Assembly (NCBI GenBank): GCA_045810625.1 | Contig: JBJMVQ010000034.1 | Coordinates: forward strand, 1-60,994 | Direction of reading: 5' to 3' | Origin: JACQFZ01 sp045810625 | GTDB taxonomy: Bacteria; Pseudomonadota; Gammaproteobacteria; Acidiferrobacterales; Sulfurifustaceae | DNA length: 60,994 nucleotides | Part shown: piece by piece, positions 50,617 to 60,321 of the stretch | How positions within the stretch are numbered: position 1 is the stretch's first letter | How the letters are laid out: the number at the start of each line of letters is the position of its first letter | Notes under the pieces: model-generated | What the model was told of the DNA's origin: nothing | The model's database searches: none | The model's input: only the letters and a program-made list of their open reading frames with translations | Translations under genes and position numbers: made by a program

Positions 50617-51930
50617 ATGAACGCATTCATTGGGGAGTTCGTCCGCAACCTCGGTTCTCCGCTCAGCAACTTAATACTGCAGATCGTGACCATCCTCGTG
50701 GTTGCGCGAATTTGCGGAATGCTGATACGGCGCGCCGGGCAACCGCAGGTCATCGGCGAAATTCTCGCGGGTATCTTTCTCGGCCCGTCGCTGCTTCAGG
50801 CAGTCGCGCCGACGTTGCACGCCTTTATTTTTCCGGAAGGCTCGGTACAGCGGCTGTACTTCCTGAGCCAGGTCGGCATCTTGCTGTTCATGTTCATTGT
50901 GGGGCTCGAGCTCGACGCCAAGGCGCTGCGCGCGAAGGCACGTTCGGCAATCGTCATCTCGCAGATCAGCATCATCGTTCCGTTCGCGCTGGGCGTCGGT
51001 CTCGCATTTCTGTTGTTCGCCGACTACGGTCCGCAGGACAAGAGTTTCTCGGCGTTCGCGCTCTTCATGGGCATCGCGATGAGTATCACCGCGTTTCCGG
51101 TGCTCGCGCGCATCATTCAGGAGCAGCGCCTTACGCGCACTCAGCTCGGCACCATCGCGATTACCTGTGCCGCCGTGGATGACGTTACGGCGTGGTGTCT
51201 GCTGGCGTTGGTGATAGGGCTGGTGCAGTCCGGTTCCGGCACCGGCGCGGTATGGACGATCGTCTTCGCGACGCTCTATTCGTTTTTCATGCTATTCGTC
51301 GTGCGTCGTTTCTTGCAGGGACGACCCAACATCGTCGCGCACGGCGCGCAGCTGCGGTCCGGGCCGCTGGCGTTCGTATTTATCGCACTGCTGGTCTCGG
51401 CCTGGATTACCGAGATGATCGGTATTCACGCGTTGTTCGGCGCGTTTTTGATGGGTGTCGTGATGCCGGATCACAACGGATTCAAGGAGAAGCTCATCGC
51501 GCGCGTGCACGACGTGACGACGGTCATCTTGCTGCCGCTGTTCTTCGCGTTCACAGGCCTGCGCACACAGGTCGGTTTGCTGAACGACGCGCAATCGTGG
51601 TTGATTTGCGCTCTGGTGTTGTTCGTCGCCGTGCTCGGCAAGTTCGGGGGCGCCGCATTCGCCGCACGCGTCACCGGTCACAGCTGGCGCACCTCCTGTC
51701 TGCTCGGCGCACTCATGAACACGCGTGGTCTGGTTGAGTTGATCGTCCTGAACCTCGGTTACGATCTCGGAATCTTGAGCCCGAAGATTTTTACTATGAT
51801 GGTGCTCATGGCGGTCATTACGACCATGATGACGGGATTCATCATACGTTGGGTGAAACCGCAGGCGGACAACGAAGCAGAAACGGGCGTCGGTATTGCC
51901 GGCGAGGGGCGAGCCGGCAGCACCGGATAA
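50617..51930 (+). CDS. Kef-type cation:proton antiporter (CPA2)
   Basis: 437 residues and about twelve membrane helices. CPA2 motifs are RRAGQPQVIGEILAGIFLGPSLL near residue 40, VGLELDAKALR, GIAMSITAFPVLARII, ITCAAVDDVTAWCLLA and FALFGAFLMGVVMP-like GIHALFGAFLMG. The C-terminal nucleotide-binding RCK/TrkA-N domain of KefB/C is absent. Family members exchange K+ or Na+ for protons. A good ribosome site (GAAAGGA) precedes ATG 50617. Confidence 0.92.
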   Translation: MNAFIGEFVRNLGSPLSNLILQIVTILVVARICGMLIRRAGQPQVIGEILAGIFLGPSLLQAVAPTLHAFIFPEGSVQRLYFLSQVGILLFMFIVGLELDAKALRAKARSAIVISQISIIVPFALGVGLAFLLFADYGPQDKSFSAFALFMGIAMSITAFPVLARIIQEQRLTRTQLGTIAITCAAVDDVTAWCLLALVIGLVQSGSGTGAVWTIVFATLYSFFMLFVVRRFLQGRPNIVAHGAQLRSGPLAFVFIALLVSAWITEMIGIHALFGAFLMGVVMPDHNGFKEKLIARVHDVTTVILLPLFFAFTGLRTQVGLLNDAQSWLICALVLFVAVLGKFGGAAFAARVTGHSWRTSCLLGALMNTRGLVELIVLNLGYDLGILSPKIFTMMVLMAVITTMMTGFIIRWVKPQADNEAETGVGIAGEGRAGSTG

Positions 51931-52403
51931 GCGCAACCGAGCCGTTGGGCGGCAGGAAAGACAGGACCGAGCGGCTGCGAGTCCCGTGAGGGGCGAGCGC
52001 AACAAAAATGCGCCGTAATTCGAGTCACGCATGCGACTCGCTCGCCCCGCCTGCAAGCGATCATCCAAGGCGGTTGCACCAAATAAGATCCCCCTGTCGT
52101 CCATGCGGTCGGCAACTACGGCGACTGCCGTGCGCTGAAGCGAACCAAGTTGTGCAGCCGCCTTGCCGGGGGGAACGGTGCAACAGAATCCCATCGCTTC
52201 CCATCGTGCTCAAACCCGGCAACCGCCCGACGCGCCTGGGTATCGAGTGTCAACCTGCGGATTAAATGCCGTTTGCGACCTCCTGTTGCGTGCAATTCAG
52301 GCGGTCGCTTGAGTAACGCGCAACCGCGGCTCGTGCGCGCGGCCTCTTTCATCGGACGATTTAAGTTGCTGAATCGAACGAGCGCTGTAAAATTCGGAGA
52401 GAA
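51931..52403. other. Intergenic region with nested inverted repeats
   Basis: No gene is seen in 473 bp. GGGGCGAGCG (51990-51999) can pair with CGCTCGCCCC (52039-52048), and an alternative inner stem CGAGTC (52021-52026)/GACTCG (52035-52040) competes with it. This may end the antiporter transcript, although no U-tract follows. The rest is unremarkable upstream DNA of the next gene. Confidence 0.5.
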
Positions 52404-53282
52404 ATGGAAGACGTAGAAGTCGGTTTCATCGGTCTCGGTGTCATGGGGCAACCCATGGCGCTCAACCTCATCCGAGCCGGCACAGCGCTCGTTGTTTGGA
52501 ACCGTTCGGCCGAGAAGAGCGAAGTGTTGCGCGCGGCCGGTGCATCGGTGGCGCAGAGCCCCTCGGAAGTATTCAGGCGGGCGCGCACCGTCATCCTCAT
52601 GCTCGTCGACGGCGCGGCGATCGACTCGGTCTTGGGTCGCGGGACGCCGAACTTCAGCACGAACGTCGCACAACACACGATCGTTCATATGGGAACGACG
52701 GCGCCCGATTATTCGCGCGCGCTCGAGGCGGACATCCGTAGCGCCGGCGGCGAGTACGTGGAGGCGCCGGTTTCCGGGTCGCGCATGCCGGCCGAGCAGG
52801 GCAAGCTGCTCGCGATGATCGCTGGCCTCGATGAGACGGTGACGCGCGTACGCGGGTTGCTGCGGCCGATGTGCAGCGAAGTGCTCGAGTGCGGGACCGT
52901 TCCCAACGCGACCCTCACCAAACTCGCCACCAATATCGTATTGATGTCGACCATCACCGGCTTGTCCGAAGCGATGCACATCGCCGACCGTCAGGGCCTG
53001 CCGCGCGAGCAGCTGATGCGCGCGCTTCTATTGGGCCCGCTCGCGTCCGACGTGCTGCGCGTGAAGGCGCCGAAGCTGGTGGCACGCGACTTCACGCCGC
53101 AAGCCTCGATTCTCAGCGCGCTCGCCAACGCCGAGTTGACCTATGCCGCGGCTCAGGCGGCGGGCGCCCGCACGGCGCTTTTGAGCGAATGCATCGCGCT
53201 TTACAAGGAAACGCGGGCTTCGGGAGACGGTGAGCTCGATCTCATCGCCGTCATCAAAGCAATGGAAGCCCGCGACCGCTGA
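52404..53282 (+). CDS. NAD(P)-dependent beta-hydroxyacid dehydrogenase (HIBADH/GarR-like)
   Basis: 292 residues. The Rossmann loop is VGFIGLGVMGQPMALNLIRAG, the substrate motif is YVEAPVSGSRMPAEQGKLLAM, and the catalytic lysine is in NATLTKLATNIVLM (the G/N-x-x-K-x-x-x-N motif). This family oxidises 3-hydroxyisobutyrate, tartronate semialdehyde-type substrates or gamma-hydroxybutyrate, and some reduce imines. It stands alone between an antiporter and a regulator. 3-hydroxyisobutyrate is a valine catabolite, but a link to the cluster is speculative. Confidence 0.9.
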   Translation: MEDVEVGFIGLGVMGQPMALNLIRAGTALVVWNRSAEKSEVLRAAGASVAQSPSEVFRRARTVILMLVDGAAIDSVLGRGTPNFSTNVAQHTIVHMGTTAPDYSRALEADIRSAGGEYVEAPVSGSRMPAEQGKLLAMIAGLDETVTRVRGLLRPMCSEVLECGTVPNATLTKLATNIVLMSTITGLSEAMHIADRQGLPREQLMRALLLGPLASDVLRVKAPKLVARDFTPQASILSALANAELTYAAAQAAGARTALLSECIALYKETRASGDGELDLIAVIKAMEARDR

Positions 53283-53598
53283 TTTAGCGAATAGGTCCGA
53301 TCGAAGCGATGAAGCCGTTTCGCGTCGAGCAACTGCTCGATGTGACCGCGAAGTTCGTCCTGTCATAGAAAACGCCGTCGCCTTCCTCGCGCGCCGAGCG
53401 CCGCCGTTTCCGGCCTTTCGTCGATCCGCCTCTGCGCTCTCGCGCCTGCGACGCGCGAGCGGTTCGATAGGACGGCCGCTGCACCAAAATAGTCATCTCG
53501 ACCTATCTTTCGTCAAATCGCTTTCTATACTTTGGCTTACGGAGTACCGCAAAACGATAAGCGCGGTTTTATTCGACGTATCCTGGGGTGGAGGAAAA
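53283..53598. other. Promoter-bearing intergenic region
   Basis: 316 bp with no gene. A -10-like TATACT at 53526-53531 lies 68 bp before the regulator start; no matching -35 is clear, and no sigma-54 GG-N10-GC site was recognised. Confidence 0.4.
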
Positions 53599-55050
53599 GT
53601 GAGCGATCTGAGTAAGACTCTGCTCGTCATCGATAGCGATCAAGAACGAGTAAGACAATTGCGCGAGTGGCTTGCGAGCAGCGGCCATTCAGCAGTGTAC
53701 GGCGTGGGGCCACAGGAATGGACCGCCAAACTCGAAAACGGCGCGACCGACATTGATGTGGCGCTCGTGGGTCCCTGCCCGGGGACGATCGAGCAGACCA
53801 CCTTATATAAAGCGTTGCGGACACGGCGCCCCCATCTACCCATCATTCTCTACGGCGACGCCAGTCTCGCGCTGCCGCCTCTGAATGGCTCGGCCGACGC
53901 GTTCGTGCGCACGATCCGCTTGCCGATCGATCGCAGCGCGCTCGGAGACGCGTTGATGCAGGCGGTGAAATATGCCGACGAACGCGCGGTCGCGACCGGA
54001 CGCAACCCGGAGCTGTTTCGCAGCCTCGTCGGCAAGAGCGAGGGCGTGCGCCACGTGCGCCAGCTCATCGACCGCGTGGCGAAGAGCGACAGCACGGTGC
54101 TGATTCTCGGCGAATCGGGTACGGGCAAAGAAGTCGTCGCCCGAAACCTGCACTACCATTCGCAACGCCGCGGCAAGCCGTTCATCGCGGTCAATTGCGG
54201 CGCGATTCCAAGCGACCTGCTGGAGAGCGAGCTGTTCGGGCACGAGAAAGGCGCCTTCACCGGCGCTGTCAGCGCGCGCCAGGGACGCTTCGAGCTCGCG
54301 GCCGGCGGCACGCTCTTCCTCGACGAGATCGGCGAGATGAGCTTGCCGATGCAAGTGAAGCTGCTGCGCGTCATTCAGGAACGTGTGTACGAACGGGTCG
54401 GCGGCGATCGCACGCTGTCCGTGGACGTGCGGCTGATCGCGGCGACGCATCGCGATCTCGAGCACGAAGTGAAGGCGAAGCGCTTTCGCGAGGACTTGTA
54501 CTATCGGCTAAACGTATTTCCCATCCACATGCCGCCGCTGCGGGATCGCGTCGACGACATCCCGCTGCTGTTGACGGAGCTCAACGCGCGCCTGCGGCGC
54601 GAGCGTAGTGTCGCGGTTCGGTTTTCGCCCGAGGCCCTGGTCGCGCTGCAGCGCTATTCCTGGCCCGGGAACGTGCGCGAGCTCGCTAACTTGGTCGAGC
54701 GCCTGACCATTCTCTTTCCGGACGGCACGATCGAGCTCAAGGATTTGCCGCCGCAGTATCAAGCGTCGGGCGCGGCGTCGGGCATATCATCGAACGGTCG
54801 GGTATCGACGGAATTTCCGCTCCCGACGCTGCCGGCCGATGGCATGGATCTCAAAGAGTATCTGAACAACGTCGAGTATCATTTGATCACGCAGGCGCTC
54901 ACGCGCACCGGCGGCGTTGTCGCACATGCCGCGAATCTGTTGAAGCTGCGGCGCACCACGCTGGTGGAAAAGCTCTACAAGTACGGAGTGCGGCGGGAGC
55001 GATCGAGCGTCGCCGCCGATAGCGAAGAAGCGGAATCCTCGGCCGAGTAA
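53599..55050 (+). CDS. Sigma-54-dependent transcriptional activator, FleQ/FlrA-like
   Basis: 483 residues from GTG 53599 (GGAGGA upstream). The N-terminal receiver-like FleQ domain (about 1-125) lacks a clear phospho-acceptor Asp. The AAA+ domain has Walker A LGESGTGKEVVA, the sigma-54 contact loop GAFTGA in HEKGAFTGAVSAR, Walker B LFLDEIGEMS and the Arg finger region FREDLYYRLNVFPI. A Fis-type HTH closes the protein (AHAANLLKLRRTTLVEKLYKYG). FleQ-type proteins govern flagellar or exopolysaccharide genes, often with c-di-GMP. No flagellar genes are nearby. Confidence 0.93.
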   Translation: MSDLSKTLLVIDSDQERVRQLREWLASSGHSAVYGVGPQEWTAKLENGATDIDVALVGPCPGTIEQTTLYKALRTRRPHLPIILYGDASLALPPLNGSADAFVRTIRLPIDRSALGDALMQAVKYADERAVATGRNPELFRSLVGKSEGVRHVRQLIDRVAKSDSTVLILGESGTGKEVVARNLHYHSQRRGKPFIAVNCGAIPSDLLESELFGHEKGAFTGAVSARQGRFELAAGGTLFLDEIGEMSLPMQVKLLRVIQERVYERVGGDRTLSVDVRLIAATHRDLEHEVKAKRFREDLYYRLNVFPIHMPPLRDRVDDIPLLLTELNARLRRERSVAVRFSPEALVALQRYSWPGNVRELANLVERLTILFPDGTIELKDLPPQYQASGAASGISSNGRVSTEFPLPTLPADGMDLKEYLNNVEYHLITQALTRTGGVVAHAANLLKLRRTTLVEKLYKYGVRRERSSVAADSEEAESSAE

Positions 55051-55065
55051 GCGGGCGCGACGCGC

Positions 55066-55545
55066 CTAACGGCGCGACGTGGACGGACGCATGCGCGCGC
55101 CCGCGCGCTCCGATTGCGGCGGCGAGCCGACGCCGACGCCGTGCACGTACACCATCTCACCTCCGAGCCATCCTGAAACGGCGAGCAGCACGACGCTCAC
55201 GCCCGAAAGCCACATCGGCAGGGTCAGATCGCGTGGCCCGCTGCGCAGCCACAGATTTACCACGTACAGGACGACGACCCCGAGGTTGATCGTCATGTGC
55301 GTCAGACCGATGCGGCGGACGTGTGTGTCGGCAATCGAGAAAACGTCGATCAGACCGGGTACCGCCGCGGCGAGCGCGCCGATAATTCCGCCCGCCATCG
55401 TGTAGTAGGCCACATCGATCCATATCGGGTCACGGCTTGCGAGATGGATCAGGTCGCTGACGAAGGAAAAAATGAAAAGCCCGATGGGAAACACCACGAG
55501 CATGGGATGAATCGGGTGGCCTGCAATACTCGCACGACTTGTCAT
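55066..55545 (-). CDS. DUF2231 family inner-membrane protein
   Basis: 159 residues with four hydrophobic helices and the family start SIAGHPIHPMLVVFPIGLFIFSFV; later YYTMAGGIIGALAAAVPGLIDVF and RIGLTHMTINLGVVVLYV. DUF2231 proteins are small membrane proteins of unknown function, often with conserved His residues near the helix ends as here (HPIHP, LTHM). It is convergent with the sigma-54 activator; the SPW protein upstream on the same strand is 10 bp away. Confidence 0.88.
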   Translation of the reverse strand: MTSRASIAGHPIHPMLVVFPIGLFIFSFVSDLIHLASRDPIWIDVAYYTMAGGIIGALAAAVPGLIDVFSIADTHVRRIGLTHMTINLGVVVLYVVNLWLRSGPRDLTLPMWLSGVSVVLLAVSGWLGGEMVYVHGVGVGSPPQSERAGARMRPSTSRR

Positions 55546-55555
55546 GGCGTTTTCC

Positions 55556-55942
55556 TCACTCTAGTCGCATAACGTCGCGCTTCCCTTTGCCGCGCGGCGC
55601 TCCGATCGCGGCTCCGGGACGGTACGAAGCTCGCGCGATGGCGCGCAGCATTGCAGCGCCGACGATAAATCCCAACCCAATCGCGTTGCCGGTGGCGACG
55701 GCGTCGTTCTCGAAATGCAGGGCGAACGGCGACACGACCAACCATCCGGAGAGCACGAGAATTGCCCATCGTTCCCAGTGACGGGACTCGATCACGGCTA
55801 TCCCGGCGAACAGCATCAGCGCGAGTCCGGCGAAGCGAGCATTGCTCGCCGCGGGCGCGGTGTGATCGAACACGAAGGGAGAAATGCAAAGCCATGCGCC
55901 GAGCAGCAGTACCAATACGTAGATAGCTCGGTAGGATTCCAT
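55556..55942 (-). CDS. SPW-repeat membrane protein
   Basis: 128 residues with two SPW-type repeats, each a helix pair with the signature ..LGAWLCISPFVF.. and ..SGWLVVSPFALHF... Four membrane helices are followed by a basic tail. Function is unknown; such genes are typically small stress-associated membrane proteins. It probably forms a two-gene unit with the DUF2231 gene. Confidence 0.85.
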   Translation of the reverse strand: MESYRAIYVLVLLLGAWLCISPFVFDHTAPAASNARFAGLALMLFAGIAVIESRHWERWAILVLSGWLVVSPFALHFENDAVATGNAIGLGFIVGAAMLRAIARASYRPGAAIGAPRGKGKRDVMRLE

Positions 55943-56076
55943 CGCGCGCGCGTCCGTTCCGTCGGAACAACCTTAAGACGCTACATGCACACTCGGAGTT
56001 CCGCCGCCGGTGTTTGCCGCGCGCGGTGACATTCTGTATTTTCCATCGACGCACCGTGAGCACGGAACAAGCCCCT

Positions 56077-58026
56077 ATGTCGAGCACGCTAATAACAAAT
56101 CGAACTCAGCCGGTGCGACGCTTCAGCCGTTTCAGCGAGTACGACGTTTACCTTCTGAAGCAGGGCAACCATACGCGCCTCTACGAAAAATTTGGCGCGC
56201 ATGCGGTCATGTGCGACGGCGCGGCGGGAGCCTACTTTGCCGTGTGGGCCCCGAACGCGCGCCAGGTGACGGTTATCGGCGAGTTCAACGCCTGGGACCC
56301 CGACGCGCACGCGCTGCTGCCGCATGACGGCGATTCCGGCATCTGGGAAGGATTCATCCCGGGGCTCGAGCCCCGGGCGCTGTACAAATTTCGCATTGCG
56401 TCACGCTTTGGCGATTTTCAGATCGACAAGGCCGATCCGTTCGGTTTTTTCTTCGAAAGCAACGGGCACACGGCGTCCATCTTTTGGAACCTCGACTATG
56501 AATGGCAGGACGCGGAGTGGATGCGGGATCGTGGCGGATGCAACGCGCTCGACGCGCCGATGTCGACTTACGAAGTGCACCTCGGCTCCTGGCGCCGCGT
56601 GCCGGAAGAGGCCGATCGTTCGCTGACGTACCGCGAGCTTGCCGATTGGTTGCCGGCATACGCGCGCGATATGGGCTACACCCACGTCGAGCTGCTGCCG
56701 CTGACCGAGCATCCTTTCTATGGCTCGTGGGGCTATCAGACGACCGGGTACTTCGCGCCCACGTCGCGCTACGGGACGCCGCAGGATTTCATGTATCTGA
56801 TCGACCGGCTGCATCAAAGCGGCATCGGCGTGATTCTCGACTGGGTGCCGTCGCATTTTCCGAGCGACGGGCACGGGCTTGCATATTTCGACGGCACGCA
56901 TCTGTACGAGCACGCCGATCCGCGCCAGGGATTCCATCCCGAATGGCATAGCTACATCTTCAACTACGGTCGCGTGGAAGTCAGATCATTCCTGCTGAGT
57001 AGTGCGTCGTTCTGGCTGAACGTCTATCACATCGACGGCATCCGCGTGGACGCCGTCGCTTCGATGCTGTACCTGGACTACGCGCGCAAAGCCGGCGAGT
57101 GGATCCCGAATCGCTTCGGCGGCAAAGAAAATCTCGAAGCGATCGCGTTTCTGCAGGAGCTAAACCGCGCCGCCTACCGCGAGCAACCGGATATCGAAAC
57201 CATCGCTGAAGAATCGACGGCGTGGCCGATGGTTTCGCGTCCGACACATCTCGGCGGCCTCGGTTTCGGCCTGAAGTGGAACATGGGCTGGATGCACGAC
57301 ACGCTCAGCTATTTTTCGAAGGACCCGATCCATCGCAAACATCATCACAATCAGCTCACCTTCAGCATCATGTACGCGTACTCGGAAAACTTCGTGCTGC
57401 CGCTGTCGCACGACGAAGTCGTGTACGGCAAGGGCTCGCTGTTCGGCAAGATGCCGGGCGACGAGTGGCAGAAGTTCGCGAACCTGCGTTTGCTGTTCGG
57501 GTACCTCTACGCGCATCCCGGGAAGAAGCTCGTGTTCATGGGCGGCGAATTCGGGCAACGGCGCGAATGGAATCACGACGCGAGTCTCGAATGGCATCTG
57601 CTCGACGACCCGCGGCACGCGGGCGTTCAGCGGCTCGTGCGCGACCTGAACCGGCTCTACCGCACCGAGCCCGCACTCCATCGGCGCGACCACGAGCCGG
57701 AGGGGTTCCACTGGATCGATTGCTGTGACGCAGAAAATTCCGTGATCAGTTTCGTGCGCCGCGACGGCGCGGATGAAATCGTCGTCGTCTGCAACTTCAC
57801 ACCGGTGCCGCGCCCGAACTATCGAATCGGCGTGCCGCGCGGAGGTTTCTGGCGCGAGCTGCTGAACAGCGACGCGACGACCTACGGCGGCGCCGGTTTC
57901 GGCAATTTCGGCGGCGTGGATAGCGTGCCGATCCCGATGCATGGCGAGTTTCACTCGGTGTCGCTCACGCTGCCGCCGCTCGGCATGCTGTTGTTGAAAC
58001 GATCGGGAGCGGGCGTGCATGAATGA
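56077..58026 (+). CDS. glgB: 1,4-alpha-glucan branching enzyme
   Basis: 649 residues from ATG 56077 (GTG 56056 is possible). The N-terminal CBM48 domain (FAVWAPNARQVTVIGEFNAW) precedes the GH13 barrel: GIRVDAVASMLYLDY (nucleophile Asp), TIAEESTAWP (acid/base Glu) and LPLSHDEVVYGKGSL (third Asp). It lacks the extra N1 module of E. coli GlgB, as in many GlgB proteins near GlgE. It makes alpha-1,6 branches in glycogen. The 3' end overlaps glgE by 8 bp. Confidence 0.96.
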   Translation: MSSTLITNRTQPVRRFSRFSEYDVYLLKQGNHTRLYEKFGAHAVMCDGAAGAYFAVWAPNARQVTVIGEFNAWDPDAHALLPHDGDSGIWEGFIPGLEPRALYKFRIASRFGDFQIDKADPFGFFFESNGHTASIFWNLDYEWQDAEWMRDRGGCNALDAPMSTYEVHLGSWRRVPEEADRSLTYRELADWLPAYARDMGYTHVELLPLTEHPFYGSWGYQTTGYFAPTSRYGTPQDFMYLIDRLHQSGIGVILDWVPSHFPSDGHGLAYFDGTHLYEHADPRQGFHPEWHSYIFNYGRVEVRSFLLSSASFWLNVYHIDGIRVDAVASMLYLDYARKAGEWIPNRFGGKENLEAIAFLQELNRAAYREQPDIETIAEESTAWPMVSRPTHLGGLGFGLKWNMGWMHDTLSYFSKDPIHRKHHHNQLTFSIMYAYSENFVLPLSHDEVVYGKGSLFGKMPGDEWQKFANLRLLFGYLYAHPGKKLVFMGGEFGQRREWNHDASLEWHLLDDPRHAGVQRLVRDLNRLYRTEPALHRRDHEPEGFHWIDCCDAENSVISFVRRDGADEIVVVCNFTPVPRPNYRIGVPRGGFWRELLNSDATTYGGAGFGNFGGVDSVPIPMHGEFHSVSLTLPPLGMLLLKRSGAGVHE

Positions 58027-60022
58027 GCGCACCGCGCCGGCGGACGATGGGCGCCGGCGCGTCATCATCGAGGACGTTACCCCGTGCGTCGAGCACGGCC
58101 GGTTCCCGATCAAGCGAGTCACCGGGGAGGCGGTCACGGTCGAGGCCGTCGCTTTTGCCGACGGACACGACGCGATCGACTGCCGGCTGCGCTATCGCAA
58201 GGCGGGCAACGAGCTCTGGAGCGAGACGCCGATGCAGCCGTGCGGAACCGATCGGTGGCGCGCGAGTTTTACCGTCGCAGAGATCGGCCGCTACTACTAC
58301 GCGCCGATCGCGTGGGTCGATCAATTCCGATCCTGGCAGCGCGACCTCGGGAAGCGTATCGACGCCGGTCAGGACCTCGCGATCGCATTTCGGATCGGCG
58401 CGCGTCTCGTCGCCGCCTGCGCGGAGCGCGCGAGCGGGGCGGACGGGGCGCGTCTTTCGGCGATCGCGCGCCGTTTCGATGAAGCTGCCGGGCCGTCCGA
58501 ACAGGCGACGGCGCTCGGCGACGAGCTGACGGCGCTCATGGCACATCACGCCGATCGGCGTTTTGCGACCGTGTACGAGCCGGAGCTCGCGGTGGTAGTG
58601 GACCCGCCCCGCGCCGGTTTCGGCGCCTGGTACGAATTTTTTCCGCGCTCCTGCACCGACGACCCGGCGCGACCGGCTCGCCTGCAGGATTGTATGCCGC
58701 GGCTCAGGGAGGCGGCCGCGATGGGTTTCGACGTCGTATACCTGCCGCCGGTTCATCCGATCGGTCGGACGAATCGTAAAGGGCGCAATAACGCGGAGCA
58801 GGCTCGGCCCGACGACGTGGGCAGCCCGTGGGCGATCGGCGCCGCCGAGGGCGGCCACCGCGCGGTGCACCCGGCGCTTGGCACGCTCGAAGACTTCCGG
58901 CGTTTCGTCGCCTCGGCGCGCCAGCTCGGCCTCGAGGTCGCGCTCGACATCGCGTTCCAGTGCTCACCGGATCATCCGTATGTCCGTGAGCATCCCGAGT
59001 GGTTTCTGCGGCGACCAGATGGAAGCGTTCAGTACGCGGAGAATCCACCGAAAAAATATCAGGACATCTTTCCGCTTTATTTCGAGACCGACGAATGGTC
59101 GGCGCTCTGGGACGAGCTGACCGGCGTCGTCCTTTTCTGGATCGAGCAGGGCGTGCGCATCTTCCGCGTCGACAACCCGCACACCAAACCGCTGCGGTTC
59201 TGGGCATACTTGATCGAGCGGGTGAAAGAGCGGCATCCGGATGTGATCTTTCTGTCGGAAGCGTTCACGCGCCCGGCCCTGATGTACCGGCTCGCGAAGC
59301 TCGGCTTCACGCAGTCGTACACGTACTTCACGTGGCGCAATACGAAATGGGAGCTGACGCAGTACTTCACCGAGCTCACGCAGTCGCCCGTACGAGAATT
59401 CTTCCGGCCCAGTTTGTGGCCGAACACGCCGGACATCCTTTCGGAATATCTGCAAGTCGGCGGCCGGCCGGCGTTCATTTCGCGGCTCGTGCTCGCCGCG
59501 ACGCTCGGCGCCAACTACGGCATCTACGGTCCGGCGTTCGAGGTTTGCGAGAACCGGCCGCGCGAGCCGGGTAGCGAAGAGTATCTCGACTCGGAAAAGT
59601 ATCAGATCCGCGTCTGGCCGACCGACTCCCCGGGAAATCTGCGCGAGCTGATTGCGCGGATAAACCGCATTCGTCGCGACAATGCGGCGCTCCACGAAAA
59701 CACGAGTTTGCGCTTCCACTACGTCGATAACGACATGCTGATCTGTTACAGCAAGACCGCGGCGGACCGGGGCAACGTGATTCTGTGCGTGGTGAACCTC
59801 GATCCACATCACGTGCAGTCCGGCTGGGCCGTGCTTCCGCTGGAAGAGCTCGGGCTCGAACGCGAGCAACCCTACCAGGCGCACGATCTGTTGTCGGACG
59901 CACGCTATTTATGGAGCGGCGAGCGCAACTACGTCGAGCTGAATCCGCACGTCGTGCCGGCGCACATATTTCGCTTGCGTAAGCGCGTGCGGTCGGAGCG
60001 CGATTTTGATTATTACATGTAG
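58019..60022 (+). CDS. glgE: Alpha-1,4-glucan:maltose-1-phosphate maltosyltransferase
   Basis: 667 residues, the usual GlgE length. Motifs are RVIIEDVTPCVEHGRFPIK at the N-terminus, VYLPPVHPIGRTNRKGRNN, FRVDNPHTKPLRFW (nucleophile Asp), VIFLSEAFTRPALMYRLAKLGFTQSYTYF (acid Glu) and YGPAFEVCENRPREPGSEEYLDSEKYQ. GlgE elongates alpha-1,4-glucan from maltose-1-phosphate. The overlap with glgB indicates a GlgE-pathway operon. treS/pep2 or glgC/glgM, which would supply maltose-1-phosphate, are not in view. Confidence 0.97.
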   Translation: MNERTAPADDGRRRVIIEDVTPCVEHGRFPIKRVTGEAVTVEAVAFADGHDAIDCRLRYRKAGNELWSETPMQPCGTDRWRASFTVAEIGRYYYAPIAWVDQFRSWQRDLGKRIDAGQDLAIAFRIGARLVAACAERASGADGARLSAIARRFDEAAGPSEQATALGDELTALMAHHADRRFATVYEPELAVVVDPPRAGFGAWYEFFPRSCTDDPARPARLQDCMPRLREAAAMGFDVVYLPPVHPIGRTNRKGRNNAEQARPDDVGSPWAIGAAEGGHRAVHPALGTLEDFRRFVASARQLGLEVALDIAFQCSPDHPYVREHPEWFLRRPDGSVQYAENPPKKYQDIFPLYFETDEWSALWDELTGVVLFWIEQGVRIFRVDNPHTKPLRFWAYLIERVKERHPDVIFLSEAFTRPALMYRLAKLGFTQSYTYFTWRNTKWELTQYFTELTQSPVREFFRPSLWPNTPDILSEYLQVGGRPAFISRLVLAATLGANYGIYGPAFEVCENRPREPGSEEYLDSEKYQIRVWPTDSPGNLRELIARINRIRRDNAALHENTSLRFHYVDNDMLICYSKTAADRGNVILCVVNLDPHHVQSGWAVLPLEELGLEREQPYQAHDLLSDARYLWSGERNYVELNPHVVPAHIFRLRKRVRSERDFDYYM

Positions 60023-60037
60023 GTGCGTTCGCGCTGC

Positions 60038-60278
60038 GCGCGGTGGTCGATGTATGAAATTTACTTGTGGGTGGTTGACGGTGTCTGGTGGACGCACTTT
60101 GCGCGTTCGTTGATATGTGACATGTGCTTTTGGGTGGCTGACCCAGGATGTCCAAGTCGGCGGGTTACGCGCGGTCGTCGAGGTAATTAATGTACTTGTG
60201 GGTGGTTCACACACCGTGTTTAGCGCGTCGCGCTTCGCGCGGTGGTCGATGTAATAAATGTACTTGTGGGTGGTTGAC
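60038..60278. repeat. Four imperfect 42-bp direct repeats
   Basis: Units at 60038-60079, 60101-60142, 60169-60210 and 60237-60278. Each is 42 bp and runs from GCGCGGTGGTCG to GTGGGTGGTTGAC-like ends; unit 2 is the most diverged. Gaps are 21, 26 and 26 bp. The core AATAAATGTACTTG of unit 4 (60253-60266) returns inverted at 60883-60896. The units are too diverged and too few for CRISPR, and no cas genes are present. Confidence 0.85.
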
Positions 60279-60287
60279 CCACCGCAA

Positions 60288-60321
60288 GCTACTTTTCTTT
60301 GTCTCGCCAAAGAAAAGTAGC
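60288..60321. repeat. Perfect 14-bp hairpin at the left end of a repeat element
   Basis: GCTACTTTTCTTTG - TCTCGC - CAAAGAAAAGTAGC. Stable on either strand; the left arm has a T-rich run. It may serve as a terminator for glgE and is a form of inverted repeat common in intergenic elements of related bacteria. Confidence 0.8.

Noticed and set aside
55542..56087. 181-codon antisense-frame protein over the SPW gene
   Set aside because: Arg-rich shadow; the SPW repeats in the other frame are convincing.
60038..60278. CRISPR array
   Set aside because: Only four units, strongly diverged from each other, with similar-length gaps and no cas genes.
59475..60310. Reverse-strand proteins with repeated NHPQV.. 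and HRPPRA.. segments
   Set aside because: They arise from translating the 42-bp DNA repeats and the glgE antisense; no start signal or family.
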